Positions 1 through 6,323 of a stretch of DNA of 7,650 nucleotides are shown piece after piece (the first letter of the stretch is position 1; each line of letters starts with the position of its first letter). The DNA comes from Syntrophomonadaceae bacterium (GTDB taxonomy: Bacteria > Bacillota_D > Dethiobacteria > DTU022 > PWGO01): contig PWGT01000176.1 of the NCBI GenBank assembly GCA_003554535.1, positions 1 to 7,650 on the forward strand. The letters are read 5' to 3'. Made by a program: the position numbers and the translations under genes. The notes beneath the pieces are model-generated. The model was not told the DNA's origin and ran no database searches. It was given only the letters and a program-made list of their open reading frames with translations.

Positions 1-1
1 C

Positions 2-484
2 TCCAAGCCCCGGGTTCTTTTAACCGGTTGCCCGGTGGGACTGGGTTCGGAAAAAGTTATAACCCTGGTGGAAGAACTGGGGGCTAACGTAGTAGCCATG
101 GAAAACTGTACCGGTTATAAAACCCTGGAGCTGCAAACAAACAACAGCTATGAGGACCCCATTGTAGCACTGGCCCACAAGTATATCAGTATTCCCTGTT
201 CCTGCATGAGCCCAAACCCTTACCGGTTGGAATTGCTGGAGCGTATGATAGAAGATTTTCAGGCAGACGCTGTAATAGACCTTACCTGGCAGGCCTGTCA
301 TACTTATAATATTGAGGCTTATGAGGTAGAGAAGATTGCCAAGAAAAAAGGTTTACCCTATTTACAACTGGAGACGGATTATTCTTCTTCAGATAAGGAA
401 AATCTGAAAGTTCGTATAGAATCTATGCTGGAGATGGTAGAAGATGATATCCATAGGGATGGACATAGGTTCCGTTGCTGCTAA
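2..484 (+). CDS. yjiM: Double-cubane-cluster protein (DCCP/YjiM, 2-hydroxyacyl-CoA dehydratase D superfamily), 5' partial
   Basis: This is the C-terminal 160 residues of a protein that enters from the left edge, so no start is visible. The fragment opens with RVLLTGCPVGLGSEKV, followed by ENCTGYKT, IPCSCMSPNPYRLELL, QACHTYNIEAYEVE and LQLETDYSS. This series of conserved cysteine and substrate-pocket motifs matches the YjiM/DCCP branch better than classical 2-hydroxyacyl-CoA dehydratase subunits. Known members carry an [Fe8S9] double-cubane cluster and reduce small molecules at very low potential when fed electrons by an ATP-hydrolysing partner; the physiological substrate is unknown. The family normally ends near the LEMV motif, so the last 14 or so residues (EDDIHRDGHRFRCC) are probably read-through created by the 41-bp overlap with the next gene. 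Full proteins are about 380-420 residues, so more than half is missing here. The family call is firm; the subfamily call is fairly firm. Confidence 0.88.
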   Translation, partial: SKPRVLLTGCPVGLGSEKVITLVEELGANVVAMENCTGYKTLELQTNNSYEDPIVALAHKYISIPCSCMSPNPYRLELLERMIEDFQADAVIDLTWQACHTYNIEAYEVEKIAKKKGLPYLQLETDYSSSDKENLKVRIESMLEMVEDDIHRDGHRFRCC

Positions 485-1202
485 AGGTGTTTTGCTAAAC
501 GGAGATAAACAATATAAAATTGTTATTCCCACGGGATGGAGTCCCCGGGAGGCGGGAGAAAGAATTCTTTCTGAGATTTGCAAAAAGGCTGATTGCAAGG
601 AGACTCAAGTGGCCAGCATGGTGGTTACTGGATACGGGCGGGTGGCCTTTGAAAAGGCAGACCGAACTGTAACGGAAATAAGCTGCCACGCCCGGGGGGT
701 AGCCTACCTGTGTCCAGAGGTCAAAACCATAATAGATGTTGGTGGCCAGGACAGCAAGGTCATAAGCATTAACCCTCAGGGCAAGGTGTTGGACTTTGCT
801 ATGAATGACAAGTGCGCCGCCGGAACCGGCAGGTTCCTGCAGGTTACGGCCAACGCCCTGGGGTTGGATGTTTCGGAAATAGGTGAAAGAGAAGACCCGG
901 CGGAGCAGGCGGCCATAAACAGTATGTGCACCGTTTTTGCCGAATCCGAAATCATCGGCCTCCTGGCCAGGAACACTTCCAAAGGTGGTATTATAGCCGG
1001 CCTGCACCAGTCGGTAGCCCGGCGGGTAGCGGGAATGGCCCGGCGCCTGGGAGTGCAGGGAAAGGTGGCCTTTACAGGTGGAGTGGCTTTGAATGAGGGA
1101 GTTAGAAGAGCCCTGGAGGAAGAGCTGAAAACGCCGGTAATTGTGCCCGAAGAATGCCAGTTTACCGGGGCTCTGGGGGCGGCGCTGTTGGCTTTGAAAT
1201 AA
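444..1202 (+). CDS. yjiL: ASKHA-type ATPase activator of the double-cubane protein (DCCP reductase, YjiL/HgdC/BadF family)
   Basis: This 252-residue protein has the normal length for a 2-hydroxyacyl-CoA dehydratase activator. It acts in the cytoplasm as a homodimer bridged by one [4Fe-4S] cluster and uses ATP hydrolysis to drive single electrons into its partner. The N-terminus MISIGMDIGSVAAKGVL is the phosphate-1 loop of the acetate/sugar kinase-Hsc70-actin fold. IIDVGGQDSK (about 96-105) is the second phosphate/connect motif, and FTGGVALNEGV (about 210-220) is the adenosine motif. The two cluster cysteines are C124 in NDKCAAGTG and C162 in NSMCTVFAESE. The ATG at 444 has a GGAG at 430-433 with suitable spacing. 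The gene starts inside the end of the DCCP gene, so translation is presumably coupled. The activator family is certain; its assignment to DCCP rather than a dehydratase rests on the neighbour. Confidence 0.92.
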   Translation: MISIGMDIGSVAAKGVLLNGDKQYKIVIPTGWSPREAGERILSEICKKADCKETQVASMVVTGYGRVAFEKADRTVTEISCHARGVAYLCPEVKTIIDVGGQDSKVISINPQGKVLDFAMNDKCAAGTGRFLQVTANALGLDVSEIGEREDPAEQAAINSMCTVFAESEIIGLLARNTSKGGIIAGLHQSVARRVAGMARRLGVQGKVAFTGGVALNEGVRRALEEELKTPVIVPEECQFTGALGAALLALK

Positions 1203-1253
1203 TAATTAGATTTATATTTTCAACTATTTCCAATACTGCAAGGGAAATTATGT

Positions 1254-1281
1254 TTTACATGTTATAACTTTTAATTATAGA
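1254..1281 (+). promoter_or_regulatory. Candidate sigma-A-type promoter for the PHP/ABC operon
   Basis: TTTACA (1254-1259), a 16-nt spacer and TATAGA (1276-1281) resemble -35 and -10 boxes. They lie in the AT-rich 205-bp gap upstream of the PHP gene. The spacing is slightly short and the -10 matches the consensus at only four of six positions. The surrounding DNA is very AT-rich, so chance matches are common. This is the best candidate I see, not a firm call. Confidence 0.3.
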
Positions 1282-1304
1282 CAGCACCTAAAACAAAACA
1301 AAAA

Positions 1305-1321
1305 GTTATTATCATTATAAC
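1305..1321 (+). promoter_or_regulatory. Interrupted 17-nt palindrome, candidate operator
   Basis: GTTATTATCATTATAAC pairs at seven of eight positions around a central C. A perfect 8-nt palindrome of the same half-site (GTTATAAC) lies upstream at 1261-1268. The 10-nt string AAGTTATTAT, which begins at 1303 and runs into this palindrome, recurs at 1344-1353, 41 bp away (about four helical turns). This clustering in the leader of a transporter operon suggests a repressor site. The inner ATCATTAT resembles part of a Fur-type box, but the match is incomplete and the regulator is unknown. Confidence 0.35.
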
Positions 1322-1407
1322 GGTTTATGAGTTAATATTAGTGAAGTTATTATGTGCGTTCAGCATTGACAAGGTTAATTAAAACAAAAACAAATGAGGT
1401 GTTTTTC

Positions 1408-2052
1408 ATGATTATTGATATGCATATCCATGAGCAGACGTATTCCTTTGATAGTTTTATGAAGTTAACGGATATTGTTCGTCGAAGCAATGAAGTTGGA
1501 CTGGATGGGATTTGTATTACCGATCATGAAAGCAATCACCTCAAAGAGTATGCGAAAGAGATTTCATTGGCAATGGATTTCCCTATTTTTGTAGGAGCGG
1601 AAATTTTAACTTATGAAGGGGATGTTTTAGCCTTTGGTGTTGACCGATTACCTGAGAGAAAAATGTATGTCCATCAGTTAATTGAGTATGTACATAATCA
1701 GGGTGGCGTTGTAATCAGTGCTCATCCCTATCGCAAGAATAATCGAGGTATGGAGGATACAATAAAAACAACGAAAAATCTTGATGGTATTGAAGGATTA
1801 AATGGCAGTACGCCTGTTGATTTAAACTTAAAGGCCTACGATGCCGCTTTATTGCAAAATATACCGGTATTTGGAGGGAGTGATGCCCATCGACTAGAAC
1901 GTGTGGGGAAGTATGCAACAAAATTCCCAAGGAAGATTCAAACTATGGAGGAGTTAGTAGGTGCAATTAAATCCGGCAGTACACAACCTGTCTATTTTAA
2001 TCATGGAACTTATCAAGAGTTTCCATGCCATCGTTTACTGAATGTTATATAA
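1408..2052 (+). CDS. PHP-domain metal-dependent phosphoesterase
   Basis: This 214-residue cytoplasmic protein has no signal peptide and consists of one PHP domain, the fold of polymerase/histidinol phosphatases and of YciV-type nucleases and phosphoesterases. The metal-binding motifs are present in order: DMHIH (H6, H8), ITDHES (D39, H40), GAEI (E65), ISAHPYR (H106) and GGSDAHRL (D159, H161). An intact metal centre is therefore likely. I chose the ATG at 1408 because GAGGTG at 1396-1401 sits just upstream. An in-frame GTG at 1354 would add 18 unsupported residues. The stop is 23 bp before the binding-protein ATG, so this looks like the first gene of a four-gene operon. The context suggests that it processes a phosphorylated compound brought in by the transporter, in the way UgpQ serves the Ugp system; that role is inferred. 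The exact substrate cannot be read from the sequence. Confidence 0.88.
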   Translation: MIIDMHIHEQTYSFDSFMKLTDIVRRSNEVGLDGICITDHESNHLKEYAKEISLAMDFPIFVGAEILTYEGDVLAFGVDRLPERKMYVHQLIEYVHNQGGVVISAHPYRKNNRGMEDTIKTTKNLDGIEGLNGSTPVDLNLKAYDAALLQNIPVFGGSDAHRLERVGKYATKFPRKIQTMEELVGAIKSGSTQPVYFNHGTYQEFPCHRLLNVI

Positions 2053-2075
2053 ATGTTAGAGGGGGCATAAAAAAT

Positions 2076-3137
2076 ATGAAAAAGACACTTATTTTTCTGT
2101 TAGTATTAGTAATGGCTGTTTCACTGTTTGGTTGTAATCAAACCAAAGAAATAGAAGAGTATCACGGTGATAATGATGTTGAAGTAGAGGCTGAAGTAGA
2201 TGAAAAACCATTTGAAGGAACAGTCCTGGAGCTCTCCGTTGCCTATGGTGGAGCGGACGGTTCCTTTGATCAATTTACGGAAGAAACCGGAATTGAGATT
2301 GAATGGGTAAGCTTATCTACGGGTGCTAAGCTTTCGAAATTACAGGCTGAAGATGGTAAAACAACTGCGGATGTATGGTTTGGTGGCGGGGTAGACAGCT
2401 ACTTAAATGCCAGAGACTTGGGATACTTATACAAATATGAGTCGGAAGAGCTTGCAAACATCAACCCCCAGTTTGTTGACCCTGAAGGATATTTTGGTGC
2501 ATTATCCCTGGTGACTTTCGGTTTTATCGTTAACGAAGACCTTATTGAAGAGTTAGGGTTAGATATGCCTCAAAGTTGGGAAGATCTCCTGGATCCTCAA
2601 TATGATGGTGAAATTATCATGGCGGATCCCAGCATTTCCGGTGGACAATATGCAATTCTCAGTGGATTAATTCAAGTCATGGGTGAAGAAACAGCCTGGG
2701 AATACTGGGAAACTCTGGATCAAAGCGTAGATTTTTATGCTCAAAGCGGGGGAGAGCCCCAGCAAAAAGTGGCGGCAGGAGAATTTGCCATTGGGCTAAC
2801 GGCAATTCATGGACAAACCTTCGGGTTAATGGATACGTCGCCAGTAGTCCCTGTTTTTACAGAAGAGCATATTCCATGGATTCCTGCACCAATTGCAATT
2901 TTTGAGAACTCGGAAAATAAAGAAGCAGCTAAAGTGCTTGTGGATTGGTACCTTTCTGAGGAAGGCCAAACAGCTCTGATGGAAGCTGATGCTCGAATAA
3001 TGGCCAATGAAAATGTAGAGCCTCCCTCCGAAATGGATGCATTAAATCTCGACCAACTGATTGATTTTGACCTGGAAAAGATGGGAAGAGAAAGAGAAAA
3101 CATCCTGGAAAAATGGAAAGATACTATTGGTGAATAG
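2076..3137 (+). CDS. Lipoprotein solute-binding protein of an ABC importer (ferric/aminoethylphosphonate/polyamine-like family)
   Basis: This 353-residue protein has an N-terminal lipoprotein signal: MKK, a hydrophobic stretch, then LFGC with the lipidated cysteine at residue 20. It is therefore expected to be anchored on the outer face of the cytoplasmic membrane. A strongly acidic tether (about 24-44) precedes the binding fold, which begins around LELSVAYGG. Typical family 1 features follow: TADVWFGGG (about 97-105), FGFIVNEDLIEELGLDMPQSWEDLLDP (about 148-173, a hallmark of the ferric/AEP/thiamine binders), MADPSISGG, and KVAAGEFAIGL. The AGMGGGGG-like purine-rich run at 2058-2065 is the ribosome binding site (AGAGGGGG) for the ATG at 2076; an earlier in-frame ATG at 2025 lies inside the PHP gene. 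At the position where ferric binders carry adjacent tyrosines after the 'GEFAIGL' strand, this protein reads TAIHGQTF, so simple Fe(III) binding is doubtful. The ligand is unknown. Confidence 0.9.
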   Translation: MKKTLIFLLVLVMAVSLFGCNQTKEIEEYHGDNDVEVEAEVDEKPFEGTVLELSVAYGGADGSFDQFTEETGIEIEWVSLSTGAKLSKLQAEDGKTTADVWFGGGVDSYLNARDLGYLYKYESEELANINPQFVDPEGYFGALSLVTFGFIVNEDLIEELGLDMPQSWEDLLDPQYDGEIIMADPSISGGQYAILSGLIQVMGEETAWEYWETLDQSVDFYAQSGGEPQQKVAAGEFAIGLTAIHGQTFGLMDTSPVVPVFTEEHIPWIPAPIAIFENSENKEAAKVLVDWYLSEEGQTALMEADARIMANENVEPPSEMDALNLDQLIDFDLEKMGRERENILEKWKDTIGE

Positions 3138-4803
3138 TGATCATAAAAAGGGAAGAGGGAAAACCCTCTTCCCTTCCTTTGATTTTTTGGTGGAAAAAGC
3201 CATAATCATTCTTTTGGTCGCAGTATTTTTGCTTTTTATTCTTTACCCGGTATTCGGTGTTTTGATGAGAAGTTTTTCAGAAGGCGGAGCCTTAACCCTT
3301 GAACATTATCGAGTTCTCTTTACACCAAGAAACCTAGAATTAATTAGAAATAGTGTGTTTGTTGCTACCCTTTCATCAGTAATTGCTACTTTTTTAGCAT
3401 TTTCCATCGGCTTATTTAGCTTCTTCAAAAGCGAAAGAATTAGAGCAATGCTTTATAGAGGGCTTATGATGACCATGATATCTCCTCCATTTATATCGGC
3501 GATTGCCTTAATTACCCTTTTCGGACGAAGGGGTTTAATTTCCCATGGATTATTCGGGGCAAGCTTCAATCCCTATGGGTGGCATGGGATTGTACTATTA
3601 CAAAGCCTGAGTGGTGTTTCTCTTTCTGCAATTATGATGATTACAGGCTTAAGTTTAATCGATAGCCGATTGATTCAAGCTTCAAGGGATTTAGGGGCAA
3701 ATCCTCAACAAACACTGCATAAAATTATTCTTCCATCTATGGTTCCCACCATCCTATCTGTTTTATTTTTGCAATTTACCATGAATATTTCTGACTTTAC
3801 CACTCCAATTATTATTGGGGGAAGATTTCATGTGCTGGCAACGGAAGCCTATTTGCGGGTTTATGCCCAGGCGAACCTTGGGAGTGCAGCTTCAATGACC
3901 GTCTTGCTGCTTCCTCCCGCTATAATAGCTTTTTATTTTTATCAAAAGAATTTGAAACGAGTTAACACATTATCTGAACGGGCAAAAATAATTCAAATCA
4001 AAGCATTAAACTTTAAACTGCCTCCCACCGTTCATTTGATTACCGGTGCTATTACAGTTATATTTTTTTCTTTTATGATCATTAAATACGGTAATATATT
4101 TCTAACATCGGTTGTGACGAGAACCGTTACAGGATCCATGGAATTTACCCTGGATCATATTGCAGTGTTTCAAAGCCGTCATATGGATGCGTTAATACGA
4201 ACGTTATATATGGCAATTATTGCGGGATTACTTTCGACGGTATCCGGTATGCTTTTGTCATATTATAATCAAAGAAGAAGAATCCCCGGCATGAAAACTG
4301 TGGAATTTGTGGCTTCATTGCCATACATTATTCCCGGGATCTTTTTTGGCCTGGGTTATATCGTTGCTTTTCATTCCGGTCCAATCGCACTAACGGGAAC
4401 CCTGCTTATTCTGATTCTCAACTGCACTTTTCGTCATGTTTCCGTTGGGAATAAAGCGGCCAACGCCGCTTTTGAAAATCTTGATAGAAAGCTAGAATGG
4501 GCTTCAAACGACCTGGGAGCATCGAAAACACTTACCCTTTTTACCGTGGTCTTTCCAATGCTACGTTCCACATTTTTGCTAAGCTATATCAATACATTTA
4601 CTGCGTGTATGACCACGGTTGGGCCTTTAATTCTTCTGGTCACACCGGGAAATCTTATTACCAGTGTTTTAATGTTTAACGAAATCAATAGTGGACGATA
4701 TGGACAGGGTGCTGTTTTGGGAAGTGTGCTCATTCTCATAACAGTAAGTGCAAACTTAGTGGCAATCTATCTATTAAGTAGGGAAAAGAGGAAAGAACTT
4801 TGA
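3130..4803 (+). CDS. ABC importer permease, two fused membrane domains (FbpB/PhnV-like)
   Basis: This protein of about 557 residues is a head-to-tail fusion of two binding-protein-dependent permease domains, so one polypeptide forms the whole membrane channel. Each half has about six hydrophobic segments and one EAA-type coupling loop: ASRDLGANPQQTLHKIILP (about 184-202) and ASNDLGASKTLTLFTVVFP (about 458-476), which dock onto the ATPase. The start is uncertain. GTG 3130 overlaps the binding-protein stop by 8 bp and has a weak GGAAAG upstream at 3115-3120. TTG 3127 is adjacent. TTG 3187 or GTG 3190 would start just before the first membrane helix, downstream of a strong hairpin, but lack a visible ribosome binding site. 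The frame is open further upstream to 3061, but that would lie deep inside the binding-protein gene. The stop overlaps the start of the ATPase gene by 4 bp. The family call is certain; the exact substrate class is not. Confidence 0.92.
   Translation: MNSDHKKGRGKTLFPSFDFLVEKAIIILLVAVFLLFILYPVFGVLMRSFSEGGALTLEHYRVLFTPRNLELIRNSVFVATLSSVIATFLAFSIGLFSFFKSERIRAMLYRGLMMTMISPPFISAIALITLFGRRGLISHGLFGASFNPYGWHGIVLLQSLSGVSLSAIMMITGLSLIDSRLIQASRDLGANPQQTLHKIILPSMVPTILSVLFLQFTMNISDFTTPIIIGGRFHVLATEAYLRVYAQANLGSAASMTVLLLPPAIIAFYFYQKNLKRVNTLSERAKIIQIKALNFKLPPTVHLITGAITVIFFSFMIIKYGNIFLTSVVTRTVTGSMEFTLDHIAVFQSRHMDALIRTLYMAIIAGLLSTVSGMLLSYYNQRRRIPGMKTVEFVASLPYIIPGIFFGLGYIVAFHSGPIALTGTLLILILNCTFRHVSVGNKAANAAFENLDRKLEWASNDLGASKTLTLFTVVFPMLRSTFLLSYINTFTACMTTVGPLILLVTPGNLITSVLMFNEINSGRYGQGAVLGSVLILITVSANLVAIYLLSREKRKEL
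3148..3175 (+). terminator. Intra-operon hairpin at the binding-protein/permease junction (attenuator or mRNA stabiliser)
   Basis: A perfect 12-bp inverted repeat (3148-3159 with 3164-3175) encloses an AAAA loop. The stem core is GGGAAGAGGG paired with CCCTCTTCCC. It starts 10 bp after the binding-protein stop codon. A run of six T follows at 3183-3188, about 7 nt beyond the stem, so it is not a classical intrinsic terminator but could work as a partial one. Alternatively it protects the 3' end of the upstream message. It overlaps the N-terminal codons of the permease if GTG 3130 is used. Such elements often keep binding proteins in excess over membrane subunits. Confidence 0.7.
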
Positions 4804-5762
4804 TCTTAGAACTAAGAAACTTAACAAAACTCTATGATGATAATAATGGTGTGATGGATTTTAATCTGCAGGTCAATCAAGGGGAGTTTATTACCCTTCT
4901 TGGTCCTTCCGGCTGCGGGAAAACTACGACACTAAACTTAATTGGTGGTTTTTTAGAGCCCGATCACGGAGAAATTCTTATGGATCAAAGGGAGATTAGT
5001 CATTTGCCTTCTGAAAAGAGGCCAATTTCAACGGTGTTTCAGAACTATGCTCTGTTTCCTCATCTAAACGTTTTAGAAAATATTGCTTATGGGATTCGCT
5101 TCTATAAAAAAGTTCCGAAAAAAGAAGCCTTAAATCAAGCTCATGAATATGTTGAACTTGTGGGGCTTAAGGGGTATGAGAGAGGGACTATTGAAAATTT
5201 AAGTGGGGGACAGCAGCAAAGAGTTGCTTTAGCAAGGGCTATTGCAACAGGTCCAAAGGTATTACTATTAGATGAACCTTTAAGTAATCTTGATGTGGGC
5301 CTGAGGGGTCATCTGCGGAAAGAATTAAAAGATCTTCAAAGGAAAACCGGAATGACCATGGTGTTTGTTACCCATGACCAGGGAGAAGCTCTGAGCTTAT
5401 CGGATAGGGTTGTTGTGATGGAACACGGTAAAATTGCACAGGTTGGTACACCGGAAGAAATTTACTATCAGCCGAATAGTCATTACGTGGCAAGCTTTGT
5501 AGGGAAATCTAACTTTATTCAGGGTGAAGACGGGAAGATTTACCTGGTGAGACCCGAAGATATTAAACTGAGGAAAAATTCCAAGGGTAAATATACTATC
5601 ACACAGATGATGTTTTCAGGTCATCAGATAGAGATTACAATTTCAAATAGCTCTCAAAAAATAGAAGTTATTTGTGCCGGAGTGGAATCGCGAGAGCTCA
5701 GTTATGAAGATAAGGTTGAAATTGACATTATATATCAGTACCTTTTACCAAACAGCCAATAG
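4800..5762 (+). CDS. ABC importer ATP-binding protein (FbpC/PotA-like)
   Basis: This 320-residue protein is the cytoplasmic motor of the importer. All nucleotide-binding motifs are intact: Walker A GPSGCGKT (35-42), Q-loop VFQNYALFPH (Q81), signature LSGGQQQ (134-140), Walker B VLLLDEP (154-160) followed by the D-loop SNLD, and the switch histidine in VFVTHDQGEA (H192). QNYALFPH and the PEEIYYQP segment (about 218-225) are typical of the spermidine/iron/maltose importer subclass. After about residue 235 comes a short TOBE-like regulatory domain containing LVRPEDIKL. The start is TTG 4800, overlapping the permease stop as TTGA. AGAGG at 4787-4791 gives 8-nt spacing, and the N-terminus MILELRNLTKLY fits the family. 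No strong terminator is visible after the stop, only a weak AT-rich stem around 5777-5800. Confidence 0.95.
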   Translation: MILELRNLTKLYDDNNGVMDFNLQVNQGEFITLLGPSGCGKTTTLNLIGGFLEPDHGEILMDQREISHLPSEKRPISTVFQNYALFPHLNVLENIAYGIRFYKKVPKKEALNQAHEYVELVGLKGYERGTIENLSGGQQQRVALARAIATGPKVLLLDEPLSNLDVGLRGHLRKELKDLQRKTGMTMVFVTHDQGEALSLSDRVVVMEHGKIAQVGTPEEIYYQPNSHYVASFVGKSNFIQGEDGKIYLVRPEDIKLRKNSKGKYTITQMMFSGHQIEITISNSSQKIEVICAGVESRELSYEDKVEIDIIYQYLLPNSQ

Positions 5763-6065
5763 GGATCAAAATGTTTATGGTTTTACAATCATAAAACAAC
5801 CGCCTTATGTTGGAAGTGTGTAAATTTGGTGGGTATTGACCCCGAGAGGGAGCTTCTAGAAATTGCCAGGATTTTTATTGCTGCAGTGGCACATCAATAT
5901 AGAAAACCTGATTACCGGGTAGAAAGAGATTAACACTACAGCTCAAAGTGACTAAACAATCCATCTAACATGTGATATAGCAGCTCTTGAGGGCCTTAGG
6001 ATGCTGCACAGCAGACATTAACCTGCAAGAGGAAATTCAAGTAAATTGACAGGCTTAATTTAATT
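5763..6065. other. Intergenic stretch with no recognisable intact gene
   Basis: This stretch follows the ATPase stop. It contains a weak stem of GGTTTTA and TAAAAC around 5779-5796, which could end the operon transcript but is unconvincing. It also holds a 35-codon open stretch listed separately, a tiny TGCTG/CAGCA stem near 6003-6014, and a lone TTGACA at 6046-6051 with no matching -10 box. No RNA gene is apparent. Confidence 0.5.
5829..5933 (+). CDS. Short unidentified ORF or gene remnant (34 residues)
   Basis: The frame starting GTG at 5829 reads VGIDPERELLEIARIF, then IAAVAHQYRKPDYRVERD and a stop. The composition is protein-like: an amphipathic helix followed by a charged tail. There is no good ribosome binding site, and the frame is open back to the ATPase stop. 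I do not recognise the family. It could be the C-terminal tail of a deleted gene or a chance ORF; the degraded surroundings favour a remnant. Confidence 0.25.
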   Translation: MGIDPERELLEIARIFIAAVAHQYRKPDYRVERD

Positions 6066-6323
6066 TTGTCTCTTTTTGCAACCAGGCCAAATATATCACA
6101 GGTGGGCTGGACTATGACCATACTGTTTACCAATGATTACATGAGGGGTACCATTAAAAACCTGGAACACATTGATATACAAATGGTTTGCTATACTGAC
6201 CTGGAACCTTTATGGGATCAACTGGTCCGCCTGTACCACTACCTGGGGTTCAAGAAAAAAGGCAAAGAATCTGCCGGGACAATCCGGCAGTACTTTGGTA
6301 ACACAGGCAAGATAGATAACTGA
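6059..6323 (+). pseudogene. Frameshifted gene fragment, family not recognised
   Basis: Two frames appear to join into one protein-like sequence. The first (6059-6133) ends in NQAKYITGGLDYDHTVYQ and then meets TGA. The second, from about 6132, continues NDYMRGTIKNLEHIDIQ, then MVCYTDLEPLWDQL and VRLYHYLGFKKKGK, up to TGA at 6321. A one-base deletion or two-base insertion near 6128-6135 would explain the switch. The TTG at 6066 in the second frame has no ribosome binding site and its first 20 or so residues look unlike protein, so I do not treat it as an intact gene. The tail after LGFKKKGK contains a 7-bp inverted repeat (6271-6277 with 6284-6290). The original function is unknown. Confidence 0.4.

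Noticed and set aside
495..1007. Long minus-strand open frame opposite the activator gene
   Set aside because: It lies wholly within a well-supported gene and has no family-like sequence; it is a by-product of GC-rich codon use.
1366..1394. TTGACA as a -35 box
   Set aside because: At 17-nt spacing the -10 position reads AACAAA, and the start codon would follow too closely.
1354..1407. Upstream GTG start for the PHP gene
   Set aside because: It has no ribosome binding site and would add residues absent from the PHP family; the ATG at 1408 has a well-placed GAGGTG.
2807..3103. Minus-strand open frame opposite the binding-protein gene
   Set aside because: Serine-rich antisense shadow of a clear coding region, without motifs.
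2058..3137. Simple ferric-iron transporter label for the operon
   Set aside because: The family allows it, but the tyrosine pair expected for Fe(III) is not seen and a phosphoesterase leads the operon.
4497..4679. Plus-strand open frame inside the permease gene
   Set aside because: Out-of-frame overlap with the second permease domain; no ribosome binding site or family resemblance.
6321..6323. TGA as a selenocysteine codon joining 6066-6320 to the following open stretch
   Set aside because: No clear SECIS-like stem follows at the right distance, and the region already shows frameshift decay.
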